Source: Salinicoccus halodurans (lineage in GTDB: Bacteria > Bacillota > Bacilli > Staphylococcales > Salinicoccaceae). Taken from it: a stretch of DNA of 64,000 bases. Positions within the stretch are counted from its first letter, which is position 1. Each line of letters begins with the position of its first letter. A program made the translations under genes and the position numbers. Where the stretch lies: positions 147,752 through 211,751 of the forward strand of contig NZ_FOTB01000002.1 of assembly GCF_900114445.1 (NCBI RefSeq), read 5' to 3'. Shown piece by piece: positions 32,771 through 41,198 of this stretch. Below the pieces are notes generated by a model. It did no database searches, was not told the DNA's origin, and saw nothing but the letters and a program-made list of their open reading frames with translations.

Positions 32771-33085
32771 TTACCTCCCGATTCCATTTCTGTACAGATC
32801 TATAAATTCAATTGCCATATCTCTCACTGTCATTGCATTCATCAGATGATCCTGCGAATGCACCAGTATGACATTCACTGCAGTGCCTTCACCGCGTGCT
32901 TCCAGCTGGAGCAGTTCCGTCTGATGGTTATGCGCCTTTCCGAGCTCGGCGTTCGCTTCTTCAATCAATTGATCGGCCTTCTCGAATTCACCCTGTTTGG
33001 CATATTGTATCGCCTCCATGGCATTGGATCTGCCGTTGCCGCCGTACAGGATGATCTGGAACGCTATTTCGTTAATCTTTTCCAT
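32771..33085 (-). CDS. licA: PTS lactose/cellobiose-type EIIA
   Basis: A 104-residue three-helix EIIA of the lactose/cellobiose family. The phosphorylated histidine is in the AHNHQTELLQLEA segment, and the downstream VHSQDHLMNAMT segment is characteristic. It accepts phosphate from HPr and passes it to the EIIB at 34432. ATG 33085 follows GAGGTG; an in-frame GTG three codons upstream is less likely. Confidence 0.92.
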   Translation of the reverse strand: MEKINEIAFQIILYGGNGRSNAMEAIQYAKQGEFEKADQLIEEANAELGKAHNHQTELLQLEARGEGTAVNVILVHSQDHLMNAMTVRDMAIEFIDLYRNGIGR

Positions 33086-33123
33086 ATTTTTCACCTCTTC
33101 AGCTTCAGAAAGACTGTTTTCGC

Positions 33124-34416
33124 TTAATTATCTTTATTCTCAGCAGATTTTTCACCTTCATAGTACTGTTTGTCCATGACTTTAAGGAACGGCCACCAGA
33201 TGACCATGACGATTACCAGGTTGACGGCCTGTAAGGCGGCGCCCTGCCACGCATTCCCTGTTGCGAGGAAACCGCTCAGAAGCGGCGGCGTGGTCCACGG
33301 TACGATGATGCCGGCGGGTTTTGGCACCAGCCCGAGCGACATCGAATAGAAGGTGACAATCGTGACGATTACCGGTGCGATGAGCCAGGGCACAAGGATC
33401 AGCGGGTTCATGACGATCGGCAGGCCGAAGATGATCGGTTCGTTGACGTTGAATATGCCCGCCGGCGCGCCCAGTTTGCCGAGCTCCTTGAGCTGTCTGC
33501 TTTTGCCGACTGCGAATATCAGGATGATGACGGCGAGCGTCATACCCGTGCCGCCCATGCCGACAAGGAATGTGTCGATGAACTGTTTCGTAACGACGTT
33601 CGGCAGTTCCTGTCCGGCCTGGAATGCCTGCAGGTTCTGGTCATTCAATGTATACCATATCGGATCGAGCACCGAATTGATGATGATCTGTCCGTGAAGC
33701 CCGAAGAACCAGAAGAGCTGGATGAAGAGTACCGCAATGATGGTTGCCGGCAGTCCGCTGCCGAGCGCAGTCAACGGTTCCTGGATGATCGAGTAGATGA
33801 ATGTCTGTGCCGTTTCAAAGTCCGTGATGCTGAACAGGAATCTGATCAGCAGGAAGACGGACAGTGTCATCGTGATCGGAATCAGTGCGCTGAATGATTT
33901 GGATACCGCGCCGGGTACACCGGCGGGCATTTTGATCGTCCAGCCGCGGGTGACGAAGAAGCGGTAGAGTTCGGCAGCAACGAATGCTGTGATGATACCG
34001 AGGAACATCCCTTCCGCGCCGAGTACCGACGTGGGAATGACACCCGTCGTCTCTTCGAGTATCTGCGGCGTGAGGATCAGGAATGCGGCGAGCGCGACAA
34101 CGCCGCCGTAAATGGATTCCAACTCATAGGATTCGGTCAGCTTATACCCGATGCCGATGATGACGAACAGTCCCATGATGCTGAGTGTTGCAGCGGAGGC
34201 GGGCCCCAGTGCGTTTTGGTAGGCGGTGAATGCCTCCTCGCTGATCACCATGTCCAGGAAAGGGAAGTTCGCAATGACGACAAAAATCGAACCGAAGATG
34301 ATCAGCGGCAGGGCGACCATGAAACCGTCGCGCAGTGCCGTCAGATATCTGTTGTTGTTCAGTTTATCAGCAACAGGCAACAGGACACCTTCGAGAAAAC
34401 TCATAAATTTATTCAT
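33124..34416 (-). CDS. licC: PTS lactose/cellobiose-type EIIC permease
   Basis: A 430-residue membrane permease with about ten segments, typical of EIIC-Lac/Cel. It begins FMSFLEGVLLPVADKLNNN and has the family motifs FWFFGLHGQ near residue 230 and FNVNEPIIFGLPIVMNP near residue 330. It imports the disaccharide, which is phosphorylated by the EIIB. ATG 34416 sits six bases after GGGGTGG; the GTG at 34425 is a poorer choice. It lies 15 bases after licB and 38 bases before licA. Confidence 0.92.
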   Translation of the reverse strand: MNKFMSFLEGVLLPVADKLNNNRYLTALRDGFMVALPLIIFGSIFVVIANFPFLDMVISEEAFTAYQNALGPASAATLSIMGLFVIIGIGYKLTESYELESIYGGVVALAAFLILTPQILEETTGVIPTSVLGAEGMFLGIITAFVAAELYRFFVTRGWTIKMPAGVPGAVSKSFSALIPITMTLSVFLLIRFLFSITDFETAQTFIYSIIQEPLTALGSGLPATIIAVLFIQLFWFFGLHGQIIINSVLDPIWYTLNDQNLQAFQAGQELPNVVTKQFIDTFLVGMGGTGMTLAVIILIFAVGKSRQLKELGKLGAPAGIFNVNEPIIFGLPIVMNPLILVPWLIAPVIVTIVTFYSMSLGLVPKPAGIIVPWTTPPLLSGFLATGNAWQGAALQAVNLVIVMVIWWPFLKVMDKQYYEGEKSAENKDN

Positions 34417-34431
34417 AATTTCCACCCCGTA

Positions 34432-34743
34432 TTATTTACTTTCGGCAAGTTCGAGTGCGCGTTTCAAAACAGCTTCTCCATCAACGCGGCCGTAGGCCAT
34501 AGAATCGATCACTTCGACAGGCACGTTATACTCCTCGGCAGCCTTTTCGAATTTCTTCTGCATGAATCTCATCTGAGGTCCGATGAGGAGGACATCCGTT
34601 TCCGGCAGATCCGCAATCGCCTTGTCCTGACCGACCGCCCATATCTTTACATCCTCCCCGAGTGCCTCTGCAGAAGCCTCCATTTTTGAAACCAAAAGAC
34701 TTGTCGACATGCCTGACGAGCAGGCGAGTAAAATGTTCTTCAT
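34432..34743 (-). CDS. licB: PTS lactose/cellobiose-type EIIB
   Basis: A 103-residue EIIB with phosphorylated Cys8 in LLACSSGMSTSLLV. DVLLIGPQMRFM is also typical. It is the first gene of the operon and passes phosphate from EIIA to the incoming beta-glucoside. The upstream region contains a cre site at 34797-34810 and an inverted repeat at 34769-34790, pointing to CcpA repression plus LicR activation. Confidence 0.93.
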   Translation of the reverse strand: MKNILLACSSGMSTSLLVSKMEASAEALGEDVKIWAVGQDKAIADLPETDVLLIGPQMRFMQKKFEKAAEEYNVPVEVIDSMAYGRVDGEAVLKRALELAESK

Positions 34744-34768
34744 AATAAAATCCCCCTGAAATTTTGTT

Positions 34769-34790
34769 TGTTATGTAACTGTCTATAACA
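34769..34790 (-). promoter_or_regulatory. inverted repeat upstream of licB
   Basis: TGTTAT (34769-34774) and ATAACA (34785-34790) flank a 10-bp spacer in the lic promoter region. It may be a LicR site or promoter element. Assignment is tentative. Confidence 0.35.
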
Positions 34791-34796
34791 TTAAAT

Positions 34797-34810
34797 TAAA
34801 AGCGCTTACA
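34797..34810. promoter_or_regulatory. cre site upstream of lic operon
   Basis: TAAAAGCGCTTACA matches the cre consensus at 13 of 14 positions. It lies about 55 bases upstream of the licB start, a usual CcpA position for carbon repression of a secondary sugar. Confidence 0.7.
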
Positions 34811-34887
34811 TTTGAATCGGAATAATTTCCTCCATGTGGCGGAAAGTGTTGGAAAGGTGGTCGGAGAATGGAGAAAGACACAGGAAA

Positions 34888-34919
34888 ACCCTGAAGCTTT
34901 TCTAATCAGGCTTCAGGGT
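34888..34919 (-). terminator. terminator of methyltransferase gene
   Basis: ACCCTGAAGC and GCTTCAGGGT form a 10-bp stem, followed on the minus strand by TTTTCC. Confidence 0.82.
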
Positions 34920-34951
34920 GTGTAAGGAATGAGCAGTTATTTTATATGAGG

Positions 34952-35557
34952 TTATGCGAGCCTTCTCAGTTTCCCCTGGATCACTGAAGACCGGCCGTTA
35001 TGCATTCTGCCTTCGTGCCTGTCGGCAGTCACTTTCTCCAGGTGGATGATTTCAACAAAGGAGGATTCCAGATATCCTTCGATTTCATCAATGCTATAGA
35101 GCATGTCCATGTCCGGAGGACCGCCTGTGCCGTATTCCAGCTGTTCTTTTGAGTACAGTTCGAAAACGACCAGTCCTCCGGGTTTTACACATCCGATCAG
35201 ATTCGAAAACATCTGTGATTTTCCTTCTGGCGGAACATGTCCGAAAATGTTGACGCTGATATCATAGGTCACCCGGGGCAGAGCACCTTCAACCGTTATG
35301 TCCTGCAGATTGGTATCGACCGTCACGTCTTCTGAAGCCGCCAGCCGCTTCGTTTTCTCAATGCCTTCCTTTGAAAAGTCATATGTGGTAACCCGGTTGC
35401 CGAGTCTGGCAAGATAGACGGCATTGCGTCCTTCGCCTTCTGCGAGCAGTGCAATGTTTCTGCCTTTTTCCCGCCTCAGGACCGTACGGACCCATTCGTT
35501 CGGTTCCACACCATAGACATACTCATCAGTCCTGAATTTTTCATCCCAACGATTCAT
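34952..35557 (-). CDS. class I SAM-dependent methyltransferase (TehB-like)
   Basis: A 201-residue methyltransferase. It starts MNRWDEKFRTDEYVYG. ATG 35557 follows GGAG at seven bases, and upstream in-frame codons lack a ribosome binding site. The SAM motif is IALLAEGEGRNAVYLARLG, where the usual D-x-G core is read as E-G-E-G, and motif III lies around VKPGGLVVFEL. It resembles small TehB/thiopurine-type methyltransferases that methylate chalcogen or thiol compounds. It is divergent from cstR, and the shared upstream region contains a CstR-type operator, so a link to sulfur stress is possible. Confidence 0.78.
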   Translation of the reverse strand: MNRWDEKFRTDEYVYGVEPNEWVRTVLRREKGRNIALLAEGEGRNAVYLARLGNRVTTYDFSKEGIEKTKRLAASEDVTVDTNLQDITVEGALPRVTYDISVNIFGHVPPEGKSQMFSNLIGCVKPGGLVVFELYSKEQLEYGTGGPPDMDMLYSIDEIEGYLESSFVEIIHLEKVTADRHEGRMHNGRSSVIQGKLRRLA

Positions 35558-35625
35558 ATTTACACTCCATTCTATTTTCAACATTATATTACCAGTGTAA
35601 AGGATAATATATGAAACATCACGAA

Positions 35626-35672
35626 AATACCTGACGGGGTATTTGACCCGGCCTGGATTATCCACTATAATA
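35626..35672 (+). promoter_or_regulatory. cstR promoter with CstR-type operator
   Basis: AAATACC(6 nt)GGTATTT at 35626-35645 matches the ATACC-GGTAT pattern bound by CsoR/CstR proteins. It overlaps a near-consensus promoter, TTGACC (35644-35649), 17 bp, TATAAT (35667-35672). Confidence 0.8.
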
Positions 35673-35703
35673 ATAGCAATGACAATAAGAAAAGAGGATT
35701 ATA

Positions 35704-35988
35704 ATGGCTGTTGATAATGATAAATACGTATATGATAAAGCAGTTGTTAACCGTATCAACCGGCTTCAGGGCCAGATCAATGGTGCTTTGAAGATGATTG
35801 AAGAGGGTGAGAACTGCAAGGATGTAGTCACTCAATTGAGTGCCGCAAAGAATGCACTGAACCGTACCATGAATGTCATCGTAAGTGAAAACCTGGTGGA
35901 ATGTGTCAAAGAAGCGATGGATGACCCGGATCAGGATACGGATGCTCTGGTCAAGGAAGCGGTCGAACTATTGAACAAGAGCAGATGA
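35704..35988 (+). CDS. cstR: persulfide-sensing repressor CstR
   Basis: A 94-residue all-helical CsoR-family repressor. It has the DNA-contact segment VNRINRLQGQINGALKMI and two cysteines, Cys38 (ENCKD) and Cys67 (VECVKE), with the same 29-residue spacing as Cys31/Cys60 of S. aureus CstR. The histidine that CsoR uses for Cu(I) is absent (the helix after Cys38 has no C-x-x-x-H-C set). This supports persulfide rather than copper sensing. It controls its own promoter and that of cstA through ATACC-type operators. A short hairpin follows the gene. Confidence 0.9.
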   Translation: MAVDNDKYVYDKAVVNRINRLQGQINGALKMIEEGENCKDVVTQLSAAKNALNRTMNVIVSENLVECVKEAMDDPDQDTDALVKEAVELLNKSR

Positions 35989-36005
35989 TTTCCCATCTGT
36001 TTTTA
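35982..36005 (+). terminator. weak terminator after cstR
   Basis: CAGATG (35982-35987) and CATCTG (35994-35999) with a six-base loop and a T-rich tail. The left arm overlaps the stop codon. Confidence 0.6.
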
Positions 36006-36019
36006 TTTTACTGCGAATT

Positions 36020-36078
36020 ATACCCTGTGGGGTATTTGACAAGCGCATGAACAACTGGTAACATACCCTGTAGGGTAT
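36020..36078 (+). promoter_or_regulatory. cstA promoter with two CstR operators
   Basis: ATACCCTGTGGGGTAT (36020-36035) abuts the -35 hexamer TTGACA (36036-36041). ATACCCTGTAGGGTAT (36063-36078) overlaps the end of the -10 TAACAT (36059-36064). The sites are 43 bp apart centre to centre, bracketing the promoter. Confidence 0.85.
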
Positions 36079-36092
36079 ATAAAAGGGAGAGG

Positions 36093-37205
36093 ATGATTTT
36101 TATTATGAGTAATGAAAAAATGATATATCACATTAATGATGCAGACCGACTGCTCAAATCAGGAGAGTATTTGCTGGATGTCAGAGAACAATTTGAATAT
36201 GAGGCGGGGCATATTGCCGGAGCTGGGAATATCTCTGTAAATGAGCTGGAAGAGCGTCTCGGTGAACTGCCTGAAGATAAAAAGATCCATGCGTATTGCC
36301 AGAAAGGTAAACGGGGTGCAGATGCGGTGGATATCCTGAGGCGGAATGGTTTTGAAGCAGTGAATCTTGAAGAAGGCTTCTCCGCATACACCGGAGAGTA
36401 TGACAGTTCGAAATCTGTTCCGGATACGCAGGTGCCGCCTGCACATAAAAACATTGAACTTGATCCGGAAAGGGTAAGGATTGAAGCAAGCGGCCTTCAG
36501 TGCCCGGGACCGCTGCTCAGGGTAAATGAAACAATGGGACAGCTTGACCCGGGTCAGCAGATGGAAATTACAGTAACGGACTTCGGTTTTTGTACAGATG
36601 TCGAAGCCTGGGCGAAAAAGACGGGAAACACAGTACTTAAAAATGAAAAGAAGGAAGACAAAGTTGTTGTTGTACTCGAGAAGAATGATAAGCAGCCAGA
36701 GACATCTCGAGAAGATCACCAGATGATGGAAACGAAGAACGGGGCAACGATGGTCGTCTTCAGCGGTGATCTGGACAAGGCGCTCGCCTCGTTCATCATT
36801 GCAACAGGCGCCAAAAGTATGGGTAAAGATGTAACGATGTTCTTCACATTCTGGGGACTCAACGTCATCAAGGATCCGAATGCACCGAAGAAGAACAAGA
36901 AGGGACTGGATAAGGCGTTCAGCATGATGATGCCGAAATCCGCCGCCAAACTGCCGATTTCGAAAATGAATATGTTCGGGCTCGGCTCGAAGATGATCCA
37001 GTACGTCATGCAGAAGAAGAAAGTGGATGCACTGACGGAGATGATCGACAAGGCCGATTCACTCGGCGTAAAAATGGTGGCCTGCACGATGAGCATGGAT
37101 ATCATGGCAATCGAGGCCGATGAGCTGCTTCCGAATGTCAACTTCGGCGGAGTCGGCACTTATCTCGGCGACGCTGAGAACGGCAACCTGAACCTTTTCA
37201 TATGA
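36093..37205 (+). CDS. cstA: CstA-like sulfurtransferase (rhodanese-TusA-DsrE2 fusion)
   Basis: A 370-residue multidomain persulfide carrier. Residues 15-105 are a rhodanese domain with active Cys69 in AYCQKGKRG. Residues 128-200 are a TusA domain with Cys137 in GLQCPGPLLR and another Cys167. Residues 215-370 are a DsrE2-like domain with Cys331 in VACTMSMDIM. This is the architecture of S. aureus CstA, which relays sulfane sulfur between thiols. It starts the CstR-regulated operon with cstB and tauE. The start may be ATG 36093 (close to GGGAGAGG) or ATG 36105. Confidence 0.9.
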   Translation: MIFIMSNEKMIYHINDADRLLKSGEYLLDVREQFEYEAGHIAGAGNISVNELEERLGELPEDKKIHAYCQKGKRGADAVDILRRNGFEAVNLEEGFSAYTGEYDSSKSVPDTQVPPAHKNIELDPERVRIEASGLQCPGPLLRVNETMGQLDPGQQMEITVTDFGFCTDVEAWAKKTGNTVLKNEKKEDKVVVVLEKNDKQPETSREDHQMMETKNGATMVVFSGDLDKALASFIIATGAKSMGKDVTMFFTFWGLNVIKDPNAPKKNKKGLDKAFSMMMPKSAAKLPISKMNMFGLGSKMIQYVMQKKKVDALTEMIDKADSLGVKMVACTMSMDIMAIEADELLPNVNFGGVGTYLGDAENGNLNLFI

Positions 37206-37240
37206 TAAGGGTGATATTCAATAAGAAGGAGTGTATATAA

Positions 37241-38602
37241 ATGTTCTTTAAACAATTTTTCGATAAGAAACTTGCACAGACCTCCTATATGGTGGCATGC
37301 CAGCAGACGAAAGAGGCAATCATCATCGACCCGAAACGTGTCGTTGACGAATACGAGGATGTGGCAGAGGCAGAAGGTTTCAACATCACGCAGGTTACTG
37401 AAACGCATATTCACGCAGATTTTGCCTCCGGCCTGCGTGATGCCGCCAAGCGCTTCAATGCAACAGCATATGTATCTGACGAGGGTGATGAAACCTGGAA
37501 ATATGAGGATATGCCTGAGGGTACCATATTCCTGAAAGATGGCGACATCATCAATGTGGGTCATGTCGAACTGAAAGTCGTCCATACACCGGGGCATACG
37601 CCTGAAAGTATCTCTTTTGTGCTTACCGACCGTGGCGGCGGAAGCAGCGAACCGATGGGCATCTTTACCGGTGACTTCCTTTTTGTCGGTGACATCGGCC
37701 GGCCGGATCTTCTTGAAGAGACGGCGAATATGGAAGGCACTACAGAAGAAGGCGCCAATGCAATGTTTGAATCATTGAAAAAAATAAATGATTATCCGGA
37801 ATTCATGCAGGTCTGGCCTGGACACGGTGCTGGCAGTGCATGCGGCAAGTCACTGGGCGCAGTCCCGCTCTCCACACTGGGGTATGAACTGAGGAACAAC
37901 TGGGTGTTCGACTACGATGATAAGGAAGAATTCATCAAAGAACTGACAAGCGACCAGCCGGAGCCGCCGAGCTATTTTGCACAGATGAAGAAAGTCAATA
38001 AGGAAGGGCTGCCTGAATTCAAAGTGAAAGAGGTTGCAGTCGGTACCCCTGATGAACTTCCGGGACAGCTGTTCGATTTGAGAAGCAGAGAGGAGTTCAG
38101 GAAAGGGTTCAAAAAAGGTGCGATAAATATCCCCTACAATGACAAATTCCTCCAGTTTGCCGGATGGTATATCGATTATGATCAGCCGATGACGGCCATT
38201 GCCAACCCTGAAGACGGCAAAACGCTCCAGGAGGATCTTGCATCCATCGGATATGACAGTCTGCAGCTGATTGTACCGGTTGAGGAGGCAGGCCGGTATT
38301 TCGACGATGCATATGAAAACGTATCTTCGGAGGAGTTCATCACTAATTTTGAGGACAAGAATATCCTTGATGTTCGTTCTGCTTCCGAATATAACAACGG
38401 CAATCTGGAAAATGCGCATCATCTGCATTTCGGGCAGCTTGATGAGAAAGAAGTGCCGTTCGATGAAAATGATGCAATCTATGTGCACTGTCAGTCCGGT
38501 GTCCGCTCAGCCATCGCCATGAGTGTACTCAAAGCCCGTGGATACGATAATGTCGTAAATATAGAGGACGGCTACGCCGGCATCGCCCAGGCGCTGAAGT
38601 GA
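37241..38602 (+). CDS. cstB: CstB persulfide dioxygenase-rhodanese fusion
   Basis: A 453-residue enzyme that oxidises low-molecular-weight persulfides and yields thiosulfate in S. aureus. The N-terminal metallo-beta-lactamase domain holds the iron/metal site: ETHIHADF (His56, His58), HTPGHTPE (His115, His119), FTGDFLF (Asp145) and [10 protein letters not shown] (His195 with Cys201, a position that matches CstB). A central rhodanese-like domain (near residues 268-355) lacks a catalytic cysteine. The C-terminal rhodanese has Cys417 in [20 protein letters not shown] precedes the ATG. The tauE gene overlaps its stop. Confidence 0.93.
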   Translation: MFFKQFFDKKLAQTSYMVACQQTKEAIIIDPKRVVDEYEDVAEAEGFNITQVTETHIHADFASGLRDAAKRFNATAYVSDEGDETWKYEDMPEGTIFLKDGDIINVGHVELKVVHTPGHTPESISFVLTDRGGGSSEPMGIFTGDFLFVGDIGRPDLLEETANMEGTTEEGANAMFESLKKINDYPEFMQVWPGHGAGSACGKSLGAVPLSTLGYELRNNWVFDYDDKEEFIKELTSDQPEPPSYFAQMKKVNKEGLPEFKVKEVAVGTPDELPGQLFDLRSREEFRKGFKKGAINIPYNDKFLQFAGWYIDYDQPMTAIANPEDGKTLQEDLASIGYDSLQLIVPVEEAGRYFDDAYENVSSEEFITNFEDKNILDVRSASEYNNGNLENAHHLHFGQLDEKEVPFDENDAIYVHCQSGVRSAIAMSVLKARGYDNVVNIEDGYAGIAQALK

Positions 38603-39381
38603 TGGATCCTGCAGCAATCATCGTCATATTCCTGATCGGTTTTGTGGGATCTTTCATCTCAGGAATGGTGGGCATAGGGGGATCGATCATCAAGTACCCC
38701 ATGCTGCTTTATATCCCGGCGCTTCTCGGTGTTGCAACATTCACATCTCATGAAGTGGCAGGAATCAGTGCGGTGCAGGTCTTTTTCGCGACCATCGGGG
38801 GTGTATGGGCATATAAGAACAGCGGTTACCTGAACATGCGGCTGATCGGCTACATGGGGAGCGCCATACTGATCGGCAGCCTCATCGGTGGTTATGGTTC
38901 CGGGTTCCTTAGTGAAATACAAATTGACATCGTATATGCCATACTTGCAACAATCGCTGCAGTCATGATGTTCGTACCCAAAAAGGAAGTGCCCTTTTCA
39001 GCAGGGAAGGACCTTTATTTCAACAGGAAACTCGCGGCGTCGCTGGCATTCGTGACCGGTACTGCCGCCGGTATTGTCGGCGCTGCCGGCGCCTTCATAC
39101 TGGTGCCTATCATGCTGGTGATCCTTAAAATCCCGACACGCGTGACCATAGCGACCAGTCTGGCTGTGACACTGATTTCCTCCATCGGCACGACAATAGG
39201 CAAAGTGGTCACCGATCAGGTGTTATACGGGCCAGCCGTCATCATGATCATAGCAAGCCTCATTGCGGCACCACTCGGTGCAAAAGCTGGACAGAAGATG
39301 AATACCGGGATTCTCCAATGGATTCTGGCGCTGCTCATACTGGCGACAGCCGTTAAAATATGGGGAGAGATCCTCATCTGA
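38602..39381 (+). CDS. tauE: TauE/SafE family sulfite/sulfur-anion exporter
   Basis: A 259-residue membrane protein with about eight segments in two homologous halves, each with a glycine-rich motif ([16 protein letters not shown] at residues 18-33, and [18 protein letters not shown] later). It probably exports sulfite, thiosulfate or a related anion produced by CstB. ATG 38602 overlaps the cstB TGA (TGATG), so translation is coupled. In S. aureus the cst locus also contains tauE, but divergent from cstR; here it is the last gene of the operon. Confidence 0.87.
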   Translation: MDPAAIIVIFLIGFVGSFISGMVGIGGSIIKYPMLLYIPALLGVATFTSHEVAGISAVQVFFATIGGVWAYKNSGYLNMRLIGYMGSAILIGSLIGGYGSGFLSEIQIDIVYAILATIAAVMMFVPKKEVPFSAGKDLYFNRKLAASLAFVTGTAAGIVGAAGAFILVPIMLVILKIPTRVTIATSLAVTLISSIGTTIGKVVTDQVLYGPAVIMIIASLIAAPLGAKAGQKMNTGILQWILALLILATAVKIWGEILI

Positions 39382-39398
39382 TCCGACGATTTCATTAT

Positions 39399-39431
39399 CG
39401 GGGACATTCATATTGAATGTCTCCGGTTTTT
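39399..39431 (+). terminator. terminator of cst operon
   Basis: GGGGACATTC and GAATGTCTCC form a stem with one G-U pair, followed by five T. Confidence 0.85.
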
Positions 39432-39486
39432 CTTTTACCCGTCCAGGTCATTTGTTGATAATCCCGAGGCATATGTTAGAATCGTT

Positions 39487-39500
39487 TTAAAGCGCTTACA
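39487..39500. promoter_or_regulatory. cre site upstream of abgT
   Basis: TTAAAGCGCTTACA matches cre at 13 of 14 positions. It shares the core AAAGCGCTTACA with the lic cre. It lies about 155 bases before abgT, so it may act on an upstream promoter. Confidence 0.6.
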
Positions 39501-39656
39501 TAAGTTGTGGAAAGGAGATTGGGGATACGGTCGGTATTTAAGATATTAGAATTTTTTAAATATATGGACAACGGATTGTGCGTGCTGTAGACTAATCTTG
39601 TTAATCATATTATATGAATCCAATATGCTTTAATCCAATTTGAAATGAGGGAGATC

Positions 39657-41174
39657 ATGTCAGAGAAAAGAACCTTCTTCCAGAAGATCCTGGATGTAAT
39701 CGAACGGGTGGGGAATAAACTTCCGGATCCGTTTGCACTCTTTATCGGACTGGCTGTACTGATGATTTTTGTGTCCTACATATTCAGTCTGTTTGACGCA
39801 TCGGTCAATCATCCGGGGACGGGCGAGGAACTGCCGATCAGAAACCTCCTGTCGGGTGAAGGGCTGCAGTTCATCATCACTTCGATGCTCGAGAACTTCA
39901 CAGGCTTTGCGCCGCTCGGCCTTGTGCTTGCGATGATGCTCGGTATCGGGCTGGCGGAGAAAGTCGGGCTGCTTGATTATGCGATCCGCAAGACGATTCT
40001 GAAATCACCGCCGTTCCTGGTGACCTATACGGTCGTGTTCGTCGGTATTCTGGGTAACCTGGCATCGGATGCCGCGGTTGTCCTCATTCCGCCACTCGGC
40101 GCACTCGTGTTCTACAAACTCGGGCGCCATCCGCTCGCGGGCCTCGCCGCCGGTTTCGCCGGAGCGGGCGCCGGATTCACCGCCAACCTGTTCGTTGCCG
40201 GGACGGATGCGCTCCTTGCCGGAATTTCGACTGAAGCGGCTGCGATCATAAATGAGAACGTAACTGTAACCGCCGTCGACAACTGGTACTTCAATATCGT
40301 GTCCACGTTCATGCTGACGATCATCGGCGGACTGGTCACGACGAAAATCGTCGAACCGAGACTCGGAAAGTATACAGGAGAAGCAGTGGAGGATGAGAAT
40401 ACGGAAGAACTGCCGAATGCGAAGAAAGGCTTCTTTGCAGCTGTCATTGCCGGAGTCCTGTACTGGGCAATCGTCGCCGCAGTGATACTGATGCCGAACA
40501 GTCCACTGACAAACGAGGATGGAGGCATCTCGCCGTCGCCGTTCCTTGATGGCATCGTGCCGATCATCCTGATATTCTTCGTCATCATCGGCATGGCTTT
40601 CGGTATTACAGTCGGCAGGATCCGTACAAGCAAAGACGTCACGCACTACATGACAGAAGCAATCAAGGATATGGCAGGCTACATCGTGCTCGTGTTCGCC
40701 ATCGCACAGTTCATCGCATACTTCACATGGTCCAACCTGGGCACATGGCTTGCGGTGAACGGAGCGGAATTCCTGGAGAGCATCGAATTCACAGGTGTCG
40801 GCCTGATTGTGGGCTATGTAATATTCACCGGACTGCTCAACTTTCTGATCACTTCGGGATCTGCGAAATGGGCGATCGAGGCACCGATTTTCGTGCCGCT
40901 GTTCATGCAGCTCGGTTATCATCCGGCATTTACACAGGTCGCATACCGCATCGCCGACTCATCGATCAACATCATTACGCCGCTGTTCCCGTACATGGTC
41001 ATCATACTTGCATTCATGCAGCGTTATGATAAGAATGCAAGCATCGGCAGCTACATGGCACTGATGATACCGTACTCCCTGACATTCCTTGCGGCATGGA
41101 TCATACTATTACTGATCTTCTTCTTTACGGGAATGCCACTCGGACCGGGTGTAAGTGTGTATCTTGAGAAATAA
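39657..41174 (+). CDS. abgT: AbgT family transporter
   Basis: A 505-residue membrane protein with about 11-13 segments, typical of AbgT (p-aminobenzoyl-glutamate) transporters. It has GNKLPDPFALFIGLAV at the N-terminus, NLASDAAVVLIPPLGA near residue 125 and the C-terminal half motif PLFPYMVIILAFMQRY. ATG 39657 follows GAGGGAG; an earlier ATG at 39645 lies over that site. The gene immediately downstream encodes an AbgA-like amidohydrolase, so the pair probably imports and cleaves a folate breakdown product or another acyl-amino acid. Other AbgT proteins export sulfonamides. Confidence 0.87.
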   Translation: MSEKRTFFQKILDVIERVGNKLPDPFALFIGLAVLMIFVSYIFSLFDASVNHPGTGEELPIRNLLSGEGLQFIITSMLENFTGFAPLGLVLAMMLGIGLAEKVGLLDYAIRKTILKSPPFLVTYTVVFVGILGNLASDAAVVLIPPLGALVFYKLGRHPLAGLAAGFAGAGAGFTANLFVAGTDALLAGISTEAAAIINENVTVTAVDNWYFNIVSTFMLTIIGGLVTTKIVEPRLGKYTGEAVEDENTEELPNAKKGFFAAVIAGVLYWAIVAAVILMPNSPLTNEDGGISPSPFLDGIVPIILIFFVIIGMAFGITVGRIRTSKDVTHYMTEAIKDMAGYIVLVFAIAQFIAYFTWSNLGTWLAVNGAEFLESIEFTGVGLIVGYVIFTGLLNFLITSGSAKWAIEAPIFVPLFMQLGYHPAFTQVAYRIADSSINIITPLFPYMVIILAFMQRYDKNASIGSYMALMIPYSLTFLAAWIILLLIFFFTGMPLGPGVSVYLEK

Positions 41175-41198
41175 AGACTTGGATGAAGGAGCATGATT

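Noticed and set aside
40005-40922. 305-codon minus-strand frame over abgT
   Set aside because: Shadow of the abgT coding sequence; low-complexity charged translation, no family features.
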